Both the position numbers and the translations under genes were made by a program. From contig CAVZHA010000015.1 in assembly GCA_963774945.1 (NCBI GenBank), positions 62,001 through 126,000 on the forward strand: 64,000 bases of DNA, written 5' to 3'. Below the pieces are notes generated by a model. That model searched no databases. It was not told the DNA's origin and was given only the letters and a program-made list of their open reading frames with translations. Positions 19,063 through 26,623 of this stretch are shown in pieces (the first letter of the stretch is position 1; the number at the start of each line of letters is the position of its first letter). Source of the DNA: Trebonia sp963774945 (GTDB lineage: Bacteria > Actinomycetota > Actinomycetes > Streptosporangiales > Streptosporangiaceae).

Positions 19063-19278
19063 ATGACGACGAACGTTCCGGAACCCGCAGGCGAAGGCAG
19101 CGACGTGTTCGGTCATGAGCAGGGCGGAACCGACGAATTCGGCCAGGAGACCGGTGACACCGACGTTGTCGGCCAGGAGGCGGGCGGCACCGACGAGTTC
19201 GGCCAGGAATCGGGCGGAACCGACGAGTTCGGCCAGGAATCCGGCGACACCGACGTCTTCAGCCCGCCGAAGCCCTGA
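19063..19278 (+). CDS. Acidic decapeptide-repeat protein
   Basis: The 71-residue protein consists of an 11-residue leader (MTTNVPEPAGE) followed by six tandem decapeptides from residue 12 to the end, with consensus G/D-T-D-E/V-F/V-G-Q-E-x-G; the last unit is degenerate (DTDVFSPPKP). It is very acidic, with no Lys before the penultimate residue and no Arg. GGAGGAGG lies 6 nt before ATG 19063, a strong ribosome binding site. The DNA shows a matching 30-bp tandem repeat. The function is unknown. It follows the nucleotidyltransferase-like gene by 25 nt and may be co-transcribed. Confidence 0.7.
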   Translation: MTTNVPEPAGEGSDVFGHEQGGTDEFGQETGDTDVVGQEAGGTDEFGQESGGTDEFGQESGDTDVFSPPKP

Positions 19279-19303
19279 GCATCCCGACGAGCCGGCGGCC
19301 TGC

Positions 19304-19708
19304 TTACGGGGCGACGAGCGCGTCGGTCAGCGGGCCGATGCCCGCCAGCCTGGCCGTCAGCTCCGGGGTCAGCCCGTACCGCGCCGCCAGCGTCTCCGGG
19401 GCGGTGTAGGTCACCTTCGGCTGCCCCCCGTCGTCCCAGATCAGCACCTTGAGCGGCAGGTCAAGCGCGGCCAGCGGGGCCGCGTCCATGACCGGGGTGC
19501 CCGCGGCCGGGCTGCCGAACAGCACCAGCACGGTCTCGCGCAGCTCAAGCCCGGCCTGCTCGGCCTCGGCCCGCTGGTCGATCACCGCGAACACCTTCAT
19601 GCCCTTCGAGCCGACCAGCTCCTTCAGCCGGTCCACCGTGGCGGCCACCGGCCGGGGGCTGACCTTGGTGACGGTCCCGGACTCGGTCTGGGTGCTGCTT
19701 CCGGTCAC
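19304..19708 (-). CDS. DUF302 family protein
   Basis: The 134-residue protein matches the DUF302 pattern: VAATVDRLKELVGSKGMKVFAVIDQRAEAEQAGLELRETVLVLFGSPAAGTPVM, then LPLKVLIWDDGGQPKVTYTAPETLAARYGL. These small cytoplasmic proteins have a TBP-like fold and no established catalytic role. The stop faces the decapeptide-repeat gene 25 nt away. Its 5' side is the 29-bp tandem-repeat region. Confidence 0.85.
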   Translation of the reverse strand: MTGSSTQTESGTVTKVSPRPVAATVDRLKELVGSKGMKVFAVIDQRAEAEQAGLELRETVLVLFGSPAAGTPVMDAAPLAALDLPLKVLIWDDGGQPKVTYTAPETLAARYGLTPELTARLAGIGPLTDALVAP

Positions 19709-20008
19709 TGCGTTCTCCTCAGGTGTAAGCGGGCGTGAGTCATCTGACCATGATCGCGGCCGGGCCGGCGGACGCGGGGGGCGGGGTGCCGGGCCGGCGG
19801 ACGCGGGGGGCGGGGTGCCGGGCCGGCGGACGCGGGGGGCGGGGTGCCGGGCCGGCGGACGCGGGCCGTGGGGTGCCGGGCAGGCGGACGCACGTGATCG
19901 GGGCGCAGAGGTGGTCGGCGAGCGCAGGCGGTGGCTGAACCGGGTGACCGGACGTGGGCGGTGGGTTGGGGCCAGTGAAGGCGGTAGGGGTGAACGGGTC
20001 CCGTGGGT
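19709..20008. other. 300-nt gene-free stretch containing the 29-bp tandem repeat
   Basis: This gap between the DUF302 start and the methyltransferase stop contains the G-rich tandem array at 19762-19893. No convincing coding region is present; the open frames are by-products of the repeat. Confidence 0.6.
19762..19893. repeat. 29-bp G-rich tandem repeat, four and a half copies
   Basis: Units start at 19762, 19791, 19820, 19849 and 19878. The first three are identical, the fourth has a few changes and the fifth is cut off after about 16 nt. Each unit contains GGGCCGG, GCGGGGGGCGGGG and TGCC, so the plus strand carries several G runs per period and could form G-quadruplexes. A 29-nt period rules out a coding function. 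Confidence 0.85.
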
Positions 20009-20643
20009 TCAGCTCAGGCGGTAGACGGTGACGGACTTGACCGAGGCGTCCTCGATCGCGGTGAGGACCGGGACCTGGTAGCGGTCCAGGGCGGTGAGCG
20101 AGTCGGCCGGGAGGAAGGCGCGGCCGGGGTCGGCGACAAGGACGTCGGCGCCTGCGCCGGCGGCGGCGCGCAGGAACCGCAGCGCCAGCTCGGCCAGCTC
20201 CCGCTGGTAGAAGACGTCGCCTGCCAGGACCACCTCGGCGTCGCCGGGCCCGTCGGCGGCGAGGTCGAAGGCGCGCGGGTCGACCGCGACCGCGTTCGCG
20301 GCCGCGTTGATGGCGATCGCGGCCACCGCGTGGGGGTCGATGTCGCCCGCCACGACGCTGGCCGCGCCCGCCCGCGCGGCCGCGATCGCGACCAGGCCGG
20401 AGCCGGAGGCGACGTCGAGCACCCGGCGGCCGGCCACGATGCCGGGGTGGTCGAGCAGGTAGCGCGCGAGCGCCTGGCCGCCTGCCCACGGGTAGGCCCA
20501 GAACGGCGGGTCGTCGCGCCCGGTCCGCTGCCAGAGCTCCCACAGCTCGAGCTGACGGGCACCGCGGTGAGCAGGCTGATCTCCGCCACCATCGGGACCG
20601 GCTGCCGGGCGGTGGCCGACCCGACCAGATCCTGTGGCGTCAT
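20009..20643 (-). pseudogene. Class I methyltransferase (NNMT/ETFB-lysine methyltransferase type), one frameshift
   Basis: The N-terminal part (start ATG 20643, MTPQDLVGSATARQPVPMVAEISLLTAVP) changes frame at about 20560 into RQLELWELWQRTGRDDPPFWAYPWAGGQALARYLLDHPGIVAGRRVLDVASGSGLVAIAAARAGA. The motifs AGGQALARYLLD, VLDVASGSGLVAIAAA, IDPHAVAAIAINAAANAV and VVLAGDVFYQREL define the methyltransferase-16 group, which includes electron-transfer flavoprotein beta lysine methyltransferase. The intact product would be about 211 residues. The frame break is a single site and may be an error. Confidence 0.8.
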
Positions 20644-20732
20644 CCACCGAGCATAGGGCCGCGGCACCGGACGGCAGCGGTATCGCGGCCCTGTGCGCTC
20701 GGGACCGTTGCGGGGTCATGGGGGGACGGGAG

Positions 20733-20768
20733 TCATGCACGGTCCGTTCGACCGATGGATTTTCTGTC
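20733..20768. repeat. Dispersed 3'-flanking repeat, copy 1
   Basis: Starting at 20733, TCATGCACGGTCCGTTCG is shared with copy 2 at 37379; the remainder (a TGGATTTT-like A/T-rich part) is weaker. It begins just beyond the TAA of the minus-strand SDR gene (20770-20772). In minus-strand orientation the order is stop codon, A/T-rich stretch, then the CGAACGGACC core. Confidence 0.6.
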
Positions 20769-20769
20769 T

Positions 20770-21558
20770 TTAGGTTGTCTTGATCAGGCCACCGTCGATG
20801 AGGTAGTTGACGCCGGTGATGTTGCCGGCCCGGTCGGAGGCCAGGAACGCGATCAGCGCGGCGACCTCCTCCGGGGTGGTGAAACGACCGGTGGCGAACC
20901 CGCCGATGCCGGCGATGATCGTCTGGCGGGCGGTCTCCGCGTCGACCCCGGTCGCCTTGGCCACCGTCTCGGCCACGCCGTGCTCGCCCAGCCACAGGTC
21001 GGTCGCGACCGGGCCCGGCGAGACGGCGTTGACGCGGATGCCGTGCGGGCCGAACTCCTGGGACAGGGTCTTGGTCAGGTTGACCAGGGCGGCCTTGGCG
21101 GCGCCGTAGTCGATGGTGGCGGCGTCGGGCTGGAAGAAGGCGTTGACCGAGGCGACGTTGACGATCGCCCCCGAGCCCTGCCTGACCATCGCGGTCAGGG
21201 CGGCCCGGCTGGCGCGCAGCGCGATGAAGAAGTTCAGCTCCATCGCCCAGGCGAAGTCGTCGTCGCTGGTGCCGAGGAAGCCCCCGGTGCGCATGCGGAC
21301 GGCGCCGACGTTGTTGACGAGCACGTCGATTCGGCCGTGTTCCTCGGTCGCCCGCCTGATCAGCTGCGCGGGCCCGTCCGGGGTCGCCAGGTCGACGGCC
21401 ACCGGGCTGACGCTCTTGAGGCCGTCGAGGTTCTCGGTCGTGCGCGAGCCGGCCACGACGAGCGCGCCCTCCTCGGCGAGGGTCCTGGTCACGGCGAGCC
21501 CGATGCCCTTGCCCGCCCCGGTGATCACCGCGACCTTGCCTGCGAGGTTGAGGTCCAT
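20770..21558 (-). CDS. SDR family oxidoreductase
   Basis: The 262-residue protein is a classical short-chain dehydrogenase with TGAGKGIG at residues 12-19, NNVG (LVNNVGAV), the catalytic Ser in VNVASVNAFF, YxxxK as DYGAAKAAL, and the C-terminal PEEVAALIAFLASDRAGNITGVNYLIDGG. The start is ATG 21558, with GGGAGAA just upstream. The frame extends into the upstream gene but does not encode a related domain there. The gene follows the alpha/beta hydrolase gene by 29 nt on the same strand, so they are probably co-transcribed. NAD(P)-dependent oxidation or reduction of an unknown alcohol or ketone. Confidence 0.9.
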   Translation of the reverse strand: MDLNLAGKVAVITGAGKGIGLAVTRTLAEEGALVVAGSRTTENLDGLKSVSPVAVDLATPDGPAQLIRRATEEHGRIDVLVNNVGAVRMRTGGFLGTSDDDFAWAMELNFFIALRASRAALTAMVRQGSGAIVNVASVNAFFQPDAATIDYGAAKAALVNLTKTLSQEFGPHGIRVNAVSPGPVATDLWLGEHGVAETVAKATGVDAETARQTIIAGIGGFATGRFTTPEEVAALIAFLASDRAGNITGVNYLIDGGLIKTT

Positions 21559-21587
21559 GAGTTCTCCCTTCCGGCTGCTGGCCGGGG

Positions 21588-22466
21588 TCAGGCCGAGGCG
21601 GGCTCGGGCGGGCTGAAGCGCCGGACGAAGGCGAGCGCGGTCTCCGCCACCTCGCGCCAGCCGTCGTCGATGGTCAGCGCGTGCCCCCGGTCCTCGATCT
21701 TGGTTATCTCGGTCACGTCCGCGTTGCGCTGCTGCTCCTTGAAGGAGGCGTGCGTGACCGACCAGGGCACGGTGTGGTCGTTGCCGCCGCCGATGAACAG
21801 CATCGGGCCGCGGCGCGGGTTCTCGGTGTCCACCTTCGCCTCGGTCCACGGGTTGAAGTTGGCGGCCGCGGCCTGGAACAGGGGCAGACCGGGGGCCGGC
21901 ACCGCGAAGGTCTCGTACAGCCGCTTGGCCTCGTCTTCGCTGACCGCGTTGGCGAAGGCGTAGCGGAACTGGTCGAAGGTGAGCGGCACGGCGCGGTGCC
22001 GGTTGGCGGGGTTGTCGAGCGCGGCCGAGGCGACCCGGAGCGCGGAGAACGGCAGCGGCAGCACGCCGCGGAACGGCGCCGGGTCGATCGCCACGGTCAC
22101 CGCGGACAGGCCGCGCCCGGCCACGATCTGCGCGAGCAGGCCGCCGAAGGAGTGGCCGATGACGGCCGGCCGCCTGGCCAGGCCGCCGATGATCGCTGCG
22201 ACGTGGTCGGCGACCTGGCCGATCGACTTGCCCGCCAGCACTTCTGGATGCTCCCTGGCCTGCTCGGCGGTCTCCGGGTCGTCGGGCCAGCCGGGTGTCA
22301 GCGCCGCGTAGCCGGCCTCCTCGAACAGCCCCGCCCAGCGGTCCCAGCTCGCGGGCAGCAGAAAGAGGCCGTGCACGAAGACGACCGGCGTGAGCCCGGT
22401 GGCGTTCGCGTGATCAACCTGACCGGCTTCGTGCTCGGTGATGGTGCTCGGCGGCGTGGTCGACAT
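21588..22466 (-). CDS. Alpha/beta hydrolase
   Basis: The 292-residue protein has VVFVHGLFLLPASWDRW (oxyanion region), nucleophile elbow GHSFGG with Ser, acid residue in GGGNDHTVPW and the catalytic His in EDRGHALTIDDGW, a complete triad. It resembles the non-haem chloroperoxidase/esterase-like hydrolases common next to SDR genes in actinobacteria. It is the upstream member of a two-gene unit with the SDR. The substrate is unknown. Confidence 0.88.
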   Translation of the reverse strand: MSTTPPSTITEHEAGQVDHANATGLTPVVFVHGLFLLPASWDRWAGLFEEAGYAALTPGWPDDPETAEQAREHPEVLAGKSIGQVADHVAAIIGGLARRPAVIGHSFGGLLAQIVAGRGLSAVTVAIDPAPFRGVLPLPFSALRVASAALDNPANRHRAVPLTFDQFRYAFANAVSEDEAKRLYETFAVPAPGLPLFQAAAANFNPWTEAKVDTENPRRGPMLFIGGGNDHTVPWSVTHASFKEQQRNADVTEITKIEDRGHALTIDDGWREVAETALAFVRRFSPPEPASA

Positions 22467-22666
22467 CCGGTGTTCCCTTCGAGGTGGGGCCTGCGGGGCG
22501 GTACCAGGCGAACGTAAGCGGGCGAGGGGCCGGCTCGCTTGGGTCAGGTGACTGTCCTTACCGCCCGCCCTCCCTCCCTCCCTACCCCCGCCCTCCCTCC
22601 CTACCGCCGGCCTGCCTGGACCGGGGCGGACCGGGCGTGTGACGATGGCCCTCGGGGTTACTTGGA
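22467..22666. other. Divergent intergenic region with CCTCCC repeats
   Basis: This region lies between the hydrolase start and the LAL regulator start. It contains a pyrimidine-rich tract (about 22560-22612) with repeated CCTCCCTCC blocks in two clusters. The opposite strand is therefore G/A-rich and could adopt unusual structures. I see no clear palindromic operator. Confidence 0.5.
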
Positions 22667-25459
22667 ATGGATGACGCTATGCCCGCGGTCACGTCACTGC
22701 TCGGGCGCGAGTCCGAAGTCCGGCTGCTGGGCGGGCTGCTTGACCGGGTCACCGATCAGGGCGGCGCGCTGGTGGTGAGCGGCGGGCCCGGCATCGGGAA
22801 GTCGGCTCTGCTGGGCGAGGCCGTCCGCGGTGCGCGCGATCGCGGAATGCTGGTTCTTAAGGTCACCGGGGTGCAGTCGGAGGCGGTACTTCCGTTCGCC
22901 GGGCTGCACAGCCTGCTGCAGCCCCTGCTCGGCCGGGTGGACGCGCTGGGGGCGCCGCAGCGCGATGCGGTGCTGGCGGCGTTCGGGATGACCGATGCGG
23001 CGGTTCCCGACCCGTTCCTGACCGCGCTCGCCGCGCTTGACCTGATGGCGGAGGCGGCCGCGCGAGCTCCGGTTCTGGTTGTCGCGGACGACGCCCACTG
23101 GCTCGACCAGGCCACCAGGGATGCGCTGACGTTCGTCGCCCGGAGGCTCGAGTTCGAGCCGATCCTGCTGGTCGCCGCCATCCGCGACGGCTATGAGACC
23201 CCGCTGCGCGAGGCCGGGCTGCCCTCGGTCGCCCTGGGCGCGCTGGCCCCGCCGACGGCGGCCGCGCTGCTTGACTCCCGCTCCCCCGGGCTGCCGTCGG
23301 GTGTGCGCGAGCGTTTCCTGCGCGATGCGGCGGGAAATCCGCTGGCGCTGGTGGAACTGCCGATCGCGCGCGGGCGACTCGGCGGCGAGGATGTCGGCGA
23401 TGCCCTGGATGCCGGAGATATCGGTGATGTCGGGGATGCCGGGGATGCCGGATGGCTGCCGCTGACGACGCGGCTGGAGCAGGCGTTCGCGGCCCGGGCG
23501 CTGGAGCTGCCCGCCCTGACGCGGACCGCGCTGCTGGTGGCCGCGTTGAACGACGGCCCGCTGCTCAGCGAGGTGCTGGCCGCGACGGCGCTGGTGGCTG
23601 ACCCGGCCAGCGCCGGCCCGCTCGGGGTCGACGTGCTGGTCCCGGCCGTCTCCGCGCAGTTGGTGGCGATCGACGAAACGCAGCTTCGGTTCCGGCACCC
23701 GCTCATTCGCACCGCCATCCGCCAGCATGCGAGCCTGTCGCAGCGCCAGGCGGCGCACGCCGCGCTGGCCAGCGCGCTGGCCCGGCAGCCGGAACGGGCC
23801 GTGTGGCACCGGGCGGCCGCGATCGTCGGACCGGACGAGGCGGTGGCCGATGAACTGGAGGCGACGGCGCTGCGGGCCCAGCGGCGCGGCGGGTCCATCG
23901 TCGCCGTGTCGGCGCTGCGGCGGGCGGCCGCGCTTGGCGACAGCCGGCGGCGGGCCGGGCGGCTGCTCCGGGCGGCCGAGCTTGGGTTCGAGCTGGGGCG
24001 GCAGGACCTCGTCCAGGATCTGCTGGCGGAGGCGGGGCCGCACGAACCGACCCCTCGGGAGCAGGCCCGGGTGGCCTGGATCAGGGACAGCTTCGCCGAC
24101 GGAATCCCTGGCGAGACCTCGAAGGCGCGGTCGCTGGCGGCCAGCGCCGACCGGGCCGGCGCCGACGGCGATACCGATCTTGCCCTCAAGCTGCTGTACG
24201 GCGCGGCGCTGCGGTGCTGGTGGGCCGACCCGGGGGCGGCGACGCGCGACGGCGTGGCCGCGACCGCCGAGGGGTTGAAGGTCGCTGAGGACGACCCGCG
24301 GTTGCTGGTCGTGCTGGCACTGGCCGACCCGACCGGACGGGGCGCGACGGTGGTGGAACGCCTGTACGGACTCGGGCCGGCCGTCGAGTCCGACGCGGCG
24401 GCAACCCGGCTGGCAGGCACCGCGGCGATGGCGGTGGGGGCGTTCGACCTGGCCGCCACGTTCCTCGCGCTCTCGGCGGCGAGCCTGCGCGCCCAGGGCC
24501 GGCTGGGTCTGCTCGCCCGGGCGCTGGCGCTGCAGGCCTGGAGCGCGGCGCAAATGGCCGATCTGGGCGCCGCGATCCCGGCCGCGGCGGAGGCGCGCCG
24601 GCTGGCCCAGGAGACCAGGCAGCCGCTGATCATGGCGACCGCCGACGCGGTGCAGGCGCTGCTGGCCGCGCTTCGCGGCGATGAGCAGGCCGCCGGGGCG
24701 CTGGCCGCGCAGGCCGAGGAGATCAGCGTCCCGATCGGCGCGAGCGCCGTGCTCGCGGCGACGCAGCTCGCCCGCGGCCTCGCCGCGCTTGGCGCCGGAC
24801 GCCCGGCCGACGCCCTGGCGCACCTGCGCCGGATCCATGACCCGGCCGACCCCGCCTATCACTACGGGGTCAGGTGCTACACGGTCGGCGATCTGGCCGA
24901 GGCCGCCCTGCGCGGCGGCGAGGTCGCGAGCATCGGCGGGTTCCTGCGCGAGATGGAGACGGCCGGGCAGCGGACCACGTCGCCGTCGCTCCAGGCCGGC
25001 CTGCGCTACGCTCGCGCGCTGCGGGCCGACGACGATTGCGCGCCAGGTCTGTTCGACGCCGCGCTGCGGTCCGGGATGTGGCCCTTCCAGCGGGCCAGAA
25101 CGCAGCTCGCCCACGGGGAATGGCTTCATCAGCACCGGCAGAACGCGGCGTCCCGGGCGCCGCTGCGGGCCGCCCGGGAGACCTTCGACGCCCTCGGGCT
25201 GGTCCCGTGGTCCGAGCGGGCGCGCCAGCAGCTGCGGGCGACCGGGGAGACCAGCCGTCCGCGGACTCCGCAGGCTCGCGATCAGCTCACCCCCCAGGAA
25301 CTGCAGATCGTCCAGCTGGCGGCCGATGGCATGAGCAACCGTGAGATCGGCCAGCGGCTCTACCTGTCCCACCGGACGGTCAGCTCGCACCTGTACCGGG
25401 TCTTCCCCAAACTCGGGATCACCTCCCGGGCCGAGCTGCCCGGGGCGCTCGGCCGCTGA
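22667..25459 (+). CDS. LAL-type LuxR family transcriptional regulator (AAA ATPase plus HTH)
   Basis: The 930-residue protein has an N-terminal ATPase with Walker A SGGPGIGKSALLGEAV (about residues 40-55) and Walker B VLVVADDAHWLDQATRDAL, a long helical TPR-like middle, and a C-terminal LuxR HTH: LTPQELQIVQLAADGMSNREIGQRLYLSHRTVSSHLYRVFPKLGITSRAEL. Large ATP-binding LuxR regulators of this kind (MalT/PikD type) activate transport or secondary-metabolism genes. A second ATG at 22679 (MPAVTSLLGRE) could be the true start. A D-A-G-D-I/V-G repeat (about residues 245-265) is a species-specific insertion in the ATPase region. Confidence 0.9.
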   Translation: MDDAMPAVTSLLGRESEVRLLGGLLDRVTDQGGALVVSGGPGIGKSALLGEAVRGARDRGMLVLKVTGVQSEAVLPFAGLHSLLQPLLGRVDALGAPQRDAVLAAFGMTDAAVPDPFLTALAALDLMAEAAARAPVLVVADDAHWLDQATRDALTFVARRLEFEPILLVAAIRDGYETPLREAGLPSVALGALAPPTAAALLDSRSPGLPSGVRERFLRDAAGNPLALVELPIARGRLGGEDVGDALDAGDIGDVGDAGDAGWLPLTTRLEQAFAARALELPALTRTALLVAALNDGPLLSEVLAATALVADPASAGPLGVDVLVPAVSAQLVAIDETQLRFRHPLIRTAIRQHASLSQRQAAHAALASALARQPERAVWHRAAAIVGPDEAVADELEATALRAQRRGGSIVAVSALRRAAALGDSRRRAGRLLRAAELGFELGRQDLVQDLLAEAGPHEPTPREQARVAWIRDSFADGIPGETSKARSLAASADRAGADGDTDLALKLLYGAALRCWWADPGAATRDGVAATAEGLKVAEDDPRLLVVLALADPTGRGATVVERLYGLGPAVESDAAATRLAGTAAMAVGAFDLAATFLALSAASLRAQGRLGLLARALALQAWSAAQMADLGAAIPAAAEARRLAQETRQPLIMATADAVQALLAALRGDEQAAGALAAQAEEISVPIGASAVLAATQLARGLAALGAGRPADALAHLRRIHDPADPAYHYGVRCYTVGDLAEAALRGGEVASIGGFLREMETAGQRTTSPSLQAGLRYARALRADDDCAPGLFDAALRSGMWPFQRARTQLAHGEWLHQHRQNAASRAPLRAARETFDALGLVPWSERARQQLRATGETSRPRTPQARDQLTPQELQIVQLAADGMSNREIGQRLYLSHRTVSSHLYRVFPKLGITSRAELPGALGR

Positions 25460-25465
25460 CGCTGG

Positions 25466-25933
25466 CTACTGCGCGGCCACTTCCTGCCAGGTCCGGCCGG
25501 TGCGCACGCTGGCCGGGGACTCGGCCACGATGTCCGTGCCGGGCCGGGCGGCGTCGTCGCGGGCCTTGACCAGGATCCAGCGGCGTTCGCCGGTCCTGGT
25601 CAGCGCGAAGCCGCCGGTCAGCTTGCCGCCGTGCAGGGTGAAGGACAGGTGGCCGGGCTGGTCGGTGACGATCTCGGCGGCGCCCTCGTCCCAGATGATC
25701 ACCGCGCCGGTGCCGCGCCGGCTGCCTTCATGCACGCCCTCGAAGTCGCCTGCCGCGAGGTCGTGGTCGTCCACCGGGACGGCCAGCCGTCGGGTCCTGG
25801 GGTCGAGCGACGGCCCCTTGGGCACCGCCCATGACCGCAGCACATTGCCGACCTGCAGGCGGAGGTCGAAGTGGAGCGTGGTCGCGTCGTGCAACTGGAC
25901 CACGAAACGGGACCGGGTCACGGGCGCTGGCAT
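25466..25933 (-). CDS. Stand-alone LigD-type 3'-phosphoesterase domain protein
   Basis: The 155-residue protein corresponds to the DNA-end-healing phosphoesterase domain of bacterial LigD. It has FVVQLHDATTLHFDLRL with His15, His21 and Asp23, spaced exactly like the metal ligands of Pseudomonas LigD (His42, His48, Asp50), and His57 where LigD has His84. SWAVPKGPSLDP and FEGVHEGSRRGTGAVIIWDEG are also family hallmarks. The polymerase and ligase domains are absent and neither they nor Ku are nearby. The expected role is trimming 3' ribonucleotides or phosphates at DNA ends. It is convergent with the LAL gene (6 nt between stops) and lies 12 nt downstream of the response regulator. Confidence 0.85.
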   Translation of the reverse strand: MPAPVTRSRFVVQLHDATTLHFDLRLQVGNVLRSWAVPKGPSLDPRTRRLAVPVDDHDLAAGDFEGVHEGSRRGTGAVIIWDEGAAEIVTDQPGHLSFTLHGGKLTGGFALTRTGERRWILVKARDDAARPGTDIVAESPASVRTGRTWQEVAAQ

Positions 25934-25945
25934 ACCCGGCTCGGC

Positions 25946-26623
25946 TCAGACCAGGCCGGCGTCATGCGCGAGCAGGGCGATCTGGGTCCGGTTGGTGGCG
26001 CCGAGCTTGGTCAGGATGTGGGTGATGTGCGCCTTCACGGTGGCCACGCTCATGAACAGCCGGGCGGCGATCTCGGCGTTGGTCTCGCCGCGGGCGACGG
26101 CGAGCACGACCTCGCGCTCGCGCGGGGTCAGGTCCGCGAACGCGGCCTGGGCCCGGGCCATCGCGCCGGACTCGGCCACCGCGCGGTCCATCAGGCGGCG
26201 GGTGATCGTCGGGGAGAGGATCGGCTCGCCGCCGGCCACCCGGCGGATCGCCTCCACGATCTGGGCCGGCGGCGAGTCCTTGAGCAGGAAGCCGCTGGCG
26301 CCCGCCCGCAGCCCGCCGAGCACGTTCTCGTCGGCGTCGAAGGTGGTCAGCACGATCACCTCGGGCGGACGGGGCCGGGCCCGGAGCCGACGGGTGGCGG
26401 TGATCCCGTCGGTGCGCGGCATCCGCAGGTCCATGAGGACCACGTCGGGCGCGTGGGCGTCGACCGCGGCGGGCACCTCGCCGCCGTCGGCTGCCTCGCC
26501 TACCACCTCGATCCCGTGCGCGCCGTCGAGCATCATCGTGAGCCCGGCCCGGACCAGCGCGTCGTCGTCGACTAGGAGCACGCGGATCCGGCCGGGCAAG
26601 GCGGGCGGCTCGGCGGTGGTCAT
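25946..26623 (-). CDS. NarL/LuxR-family response regulator
   Basis: The receiver domain (residues about 12-130) has the acidic pair VDDD, phospho-acceptor Asp65 in VVLMDLRMP, and switch Lys in LLKDSPP. The C-terminal HTH is LTPREREVVLAVARGETNAEIAARLFMSVATVKAHITHILTKLGATNRTQIALLA. The start ATG 26623 overlaps the kinase stop in ATGA (26620-26623); the longer frame upstream is repeat-rich and lies inside the kinase gene. With the kinase it forms a two-component system, probably controlling the divergent ABC-2 exporter genes at 28189-29627. Confidence 0.92.
   Translation of the reverse strand: MTTAEPPALPGRIRVLLVDDDALVRAGLTMMLDGAHGIEVVGEAADGGEVPAAVDAHAPDVVLMDLRMPRTDGITATRRLRARPRPPEVIVLTTFDADENVLGGLRAGASGFLLKDSPPAQIVEAIRRVAGGEPILSPTITRRLMDRAVAESGAMARAQAAFADLTPREREVVLAVARGETNAEIAARLFMSVATVKAHITHILTKLGATNRTQIALLAHDAGLV

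Noticed and set aside
22694..25390. An 898-codon minus-strand frame opposite the LAL regulator
   Set aside because: The protein is rich in Arg, Gln and Gly with no domain, while the plus strand carries Walker and LuxR HTH motifs. High GC produces such antisense frames throughout the window.
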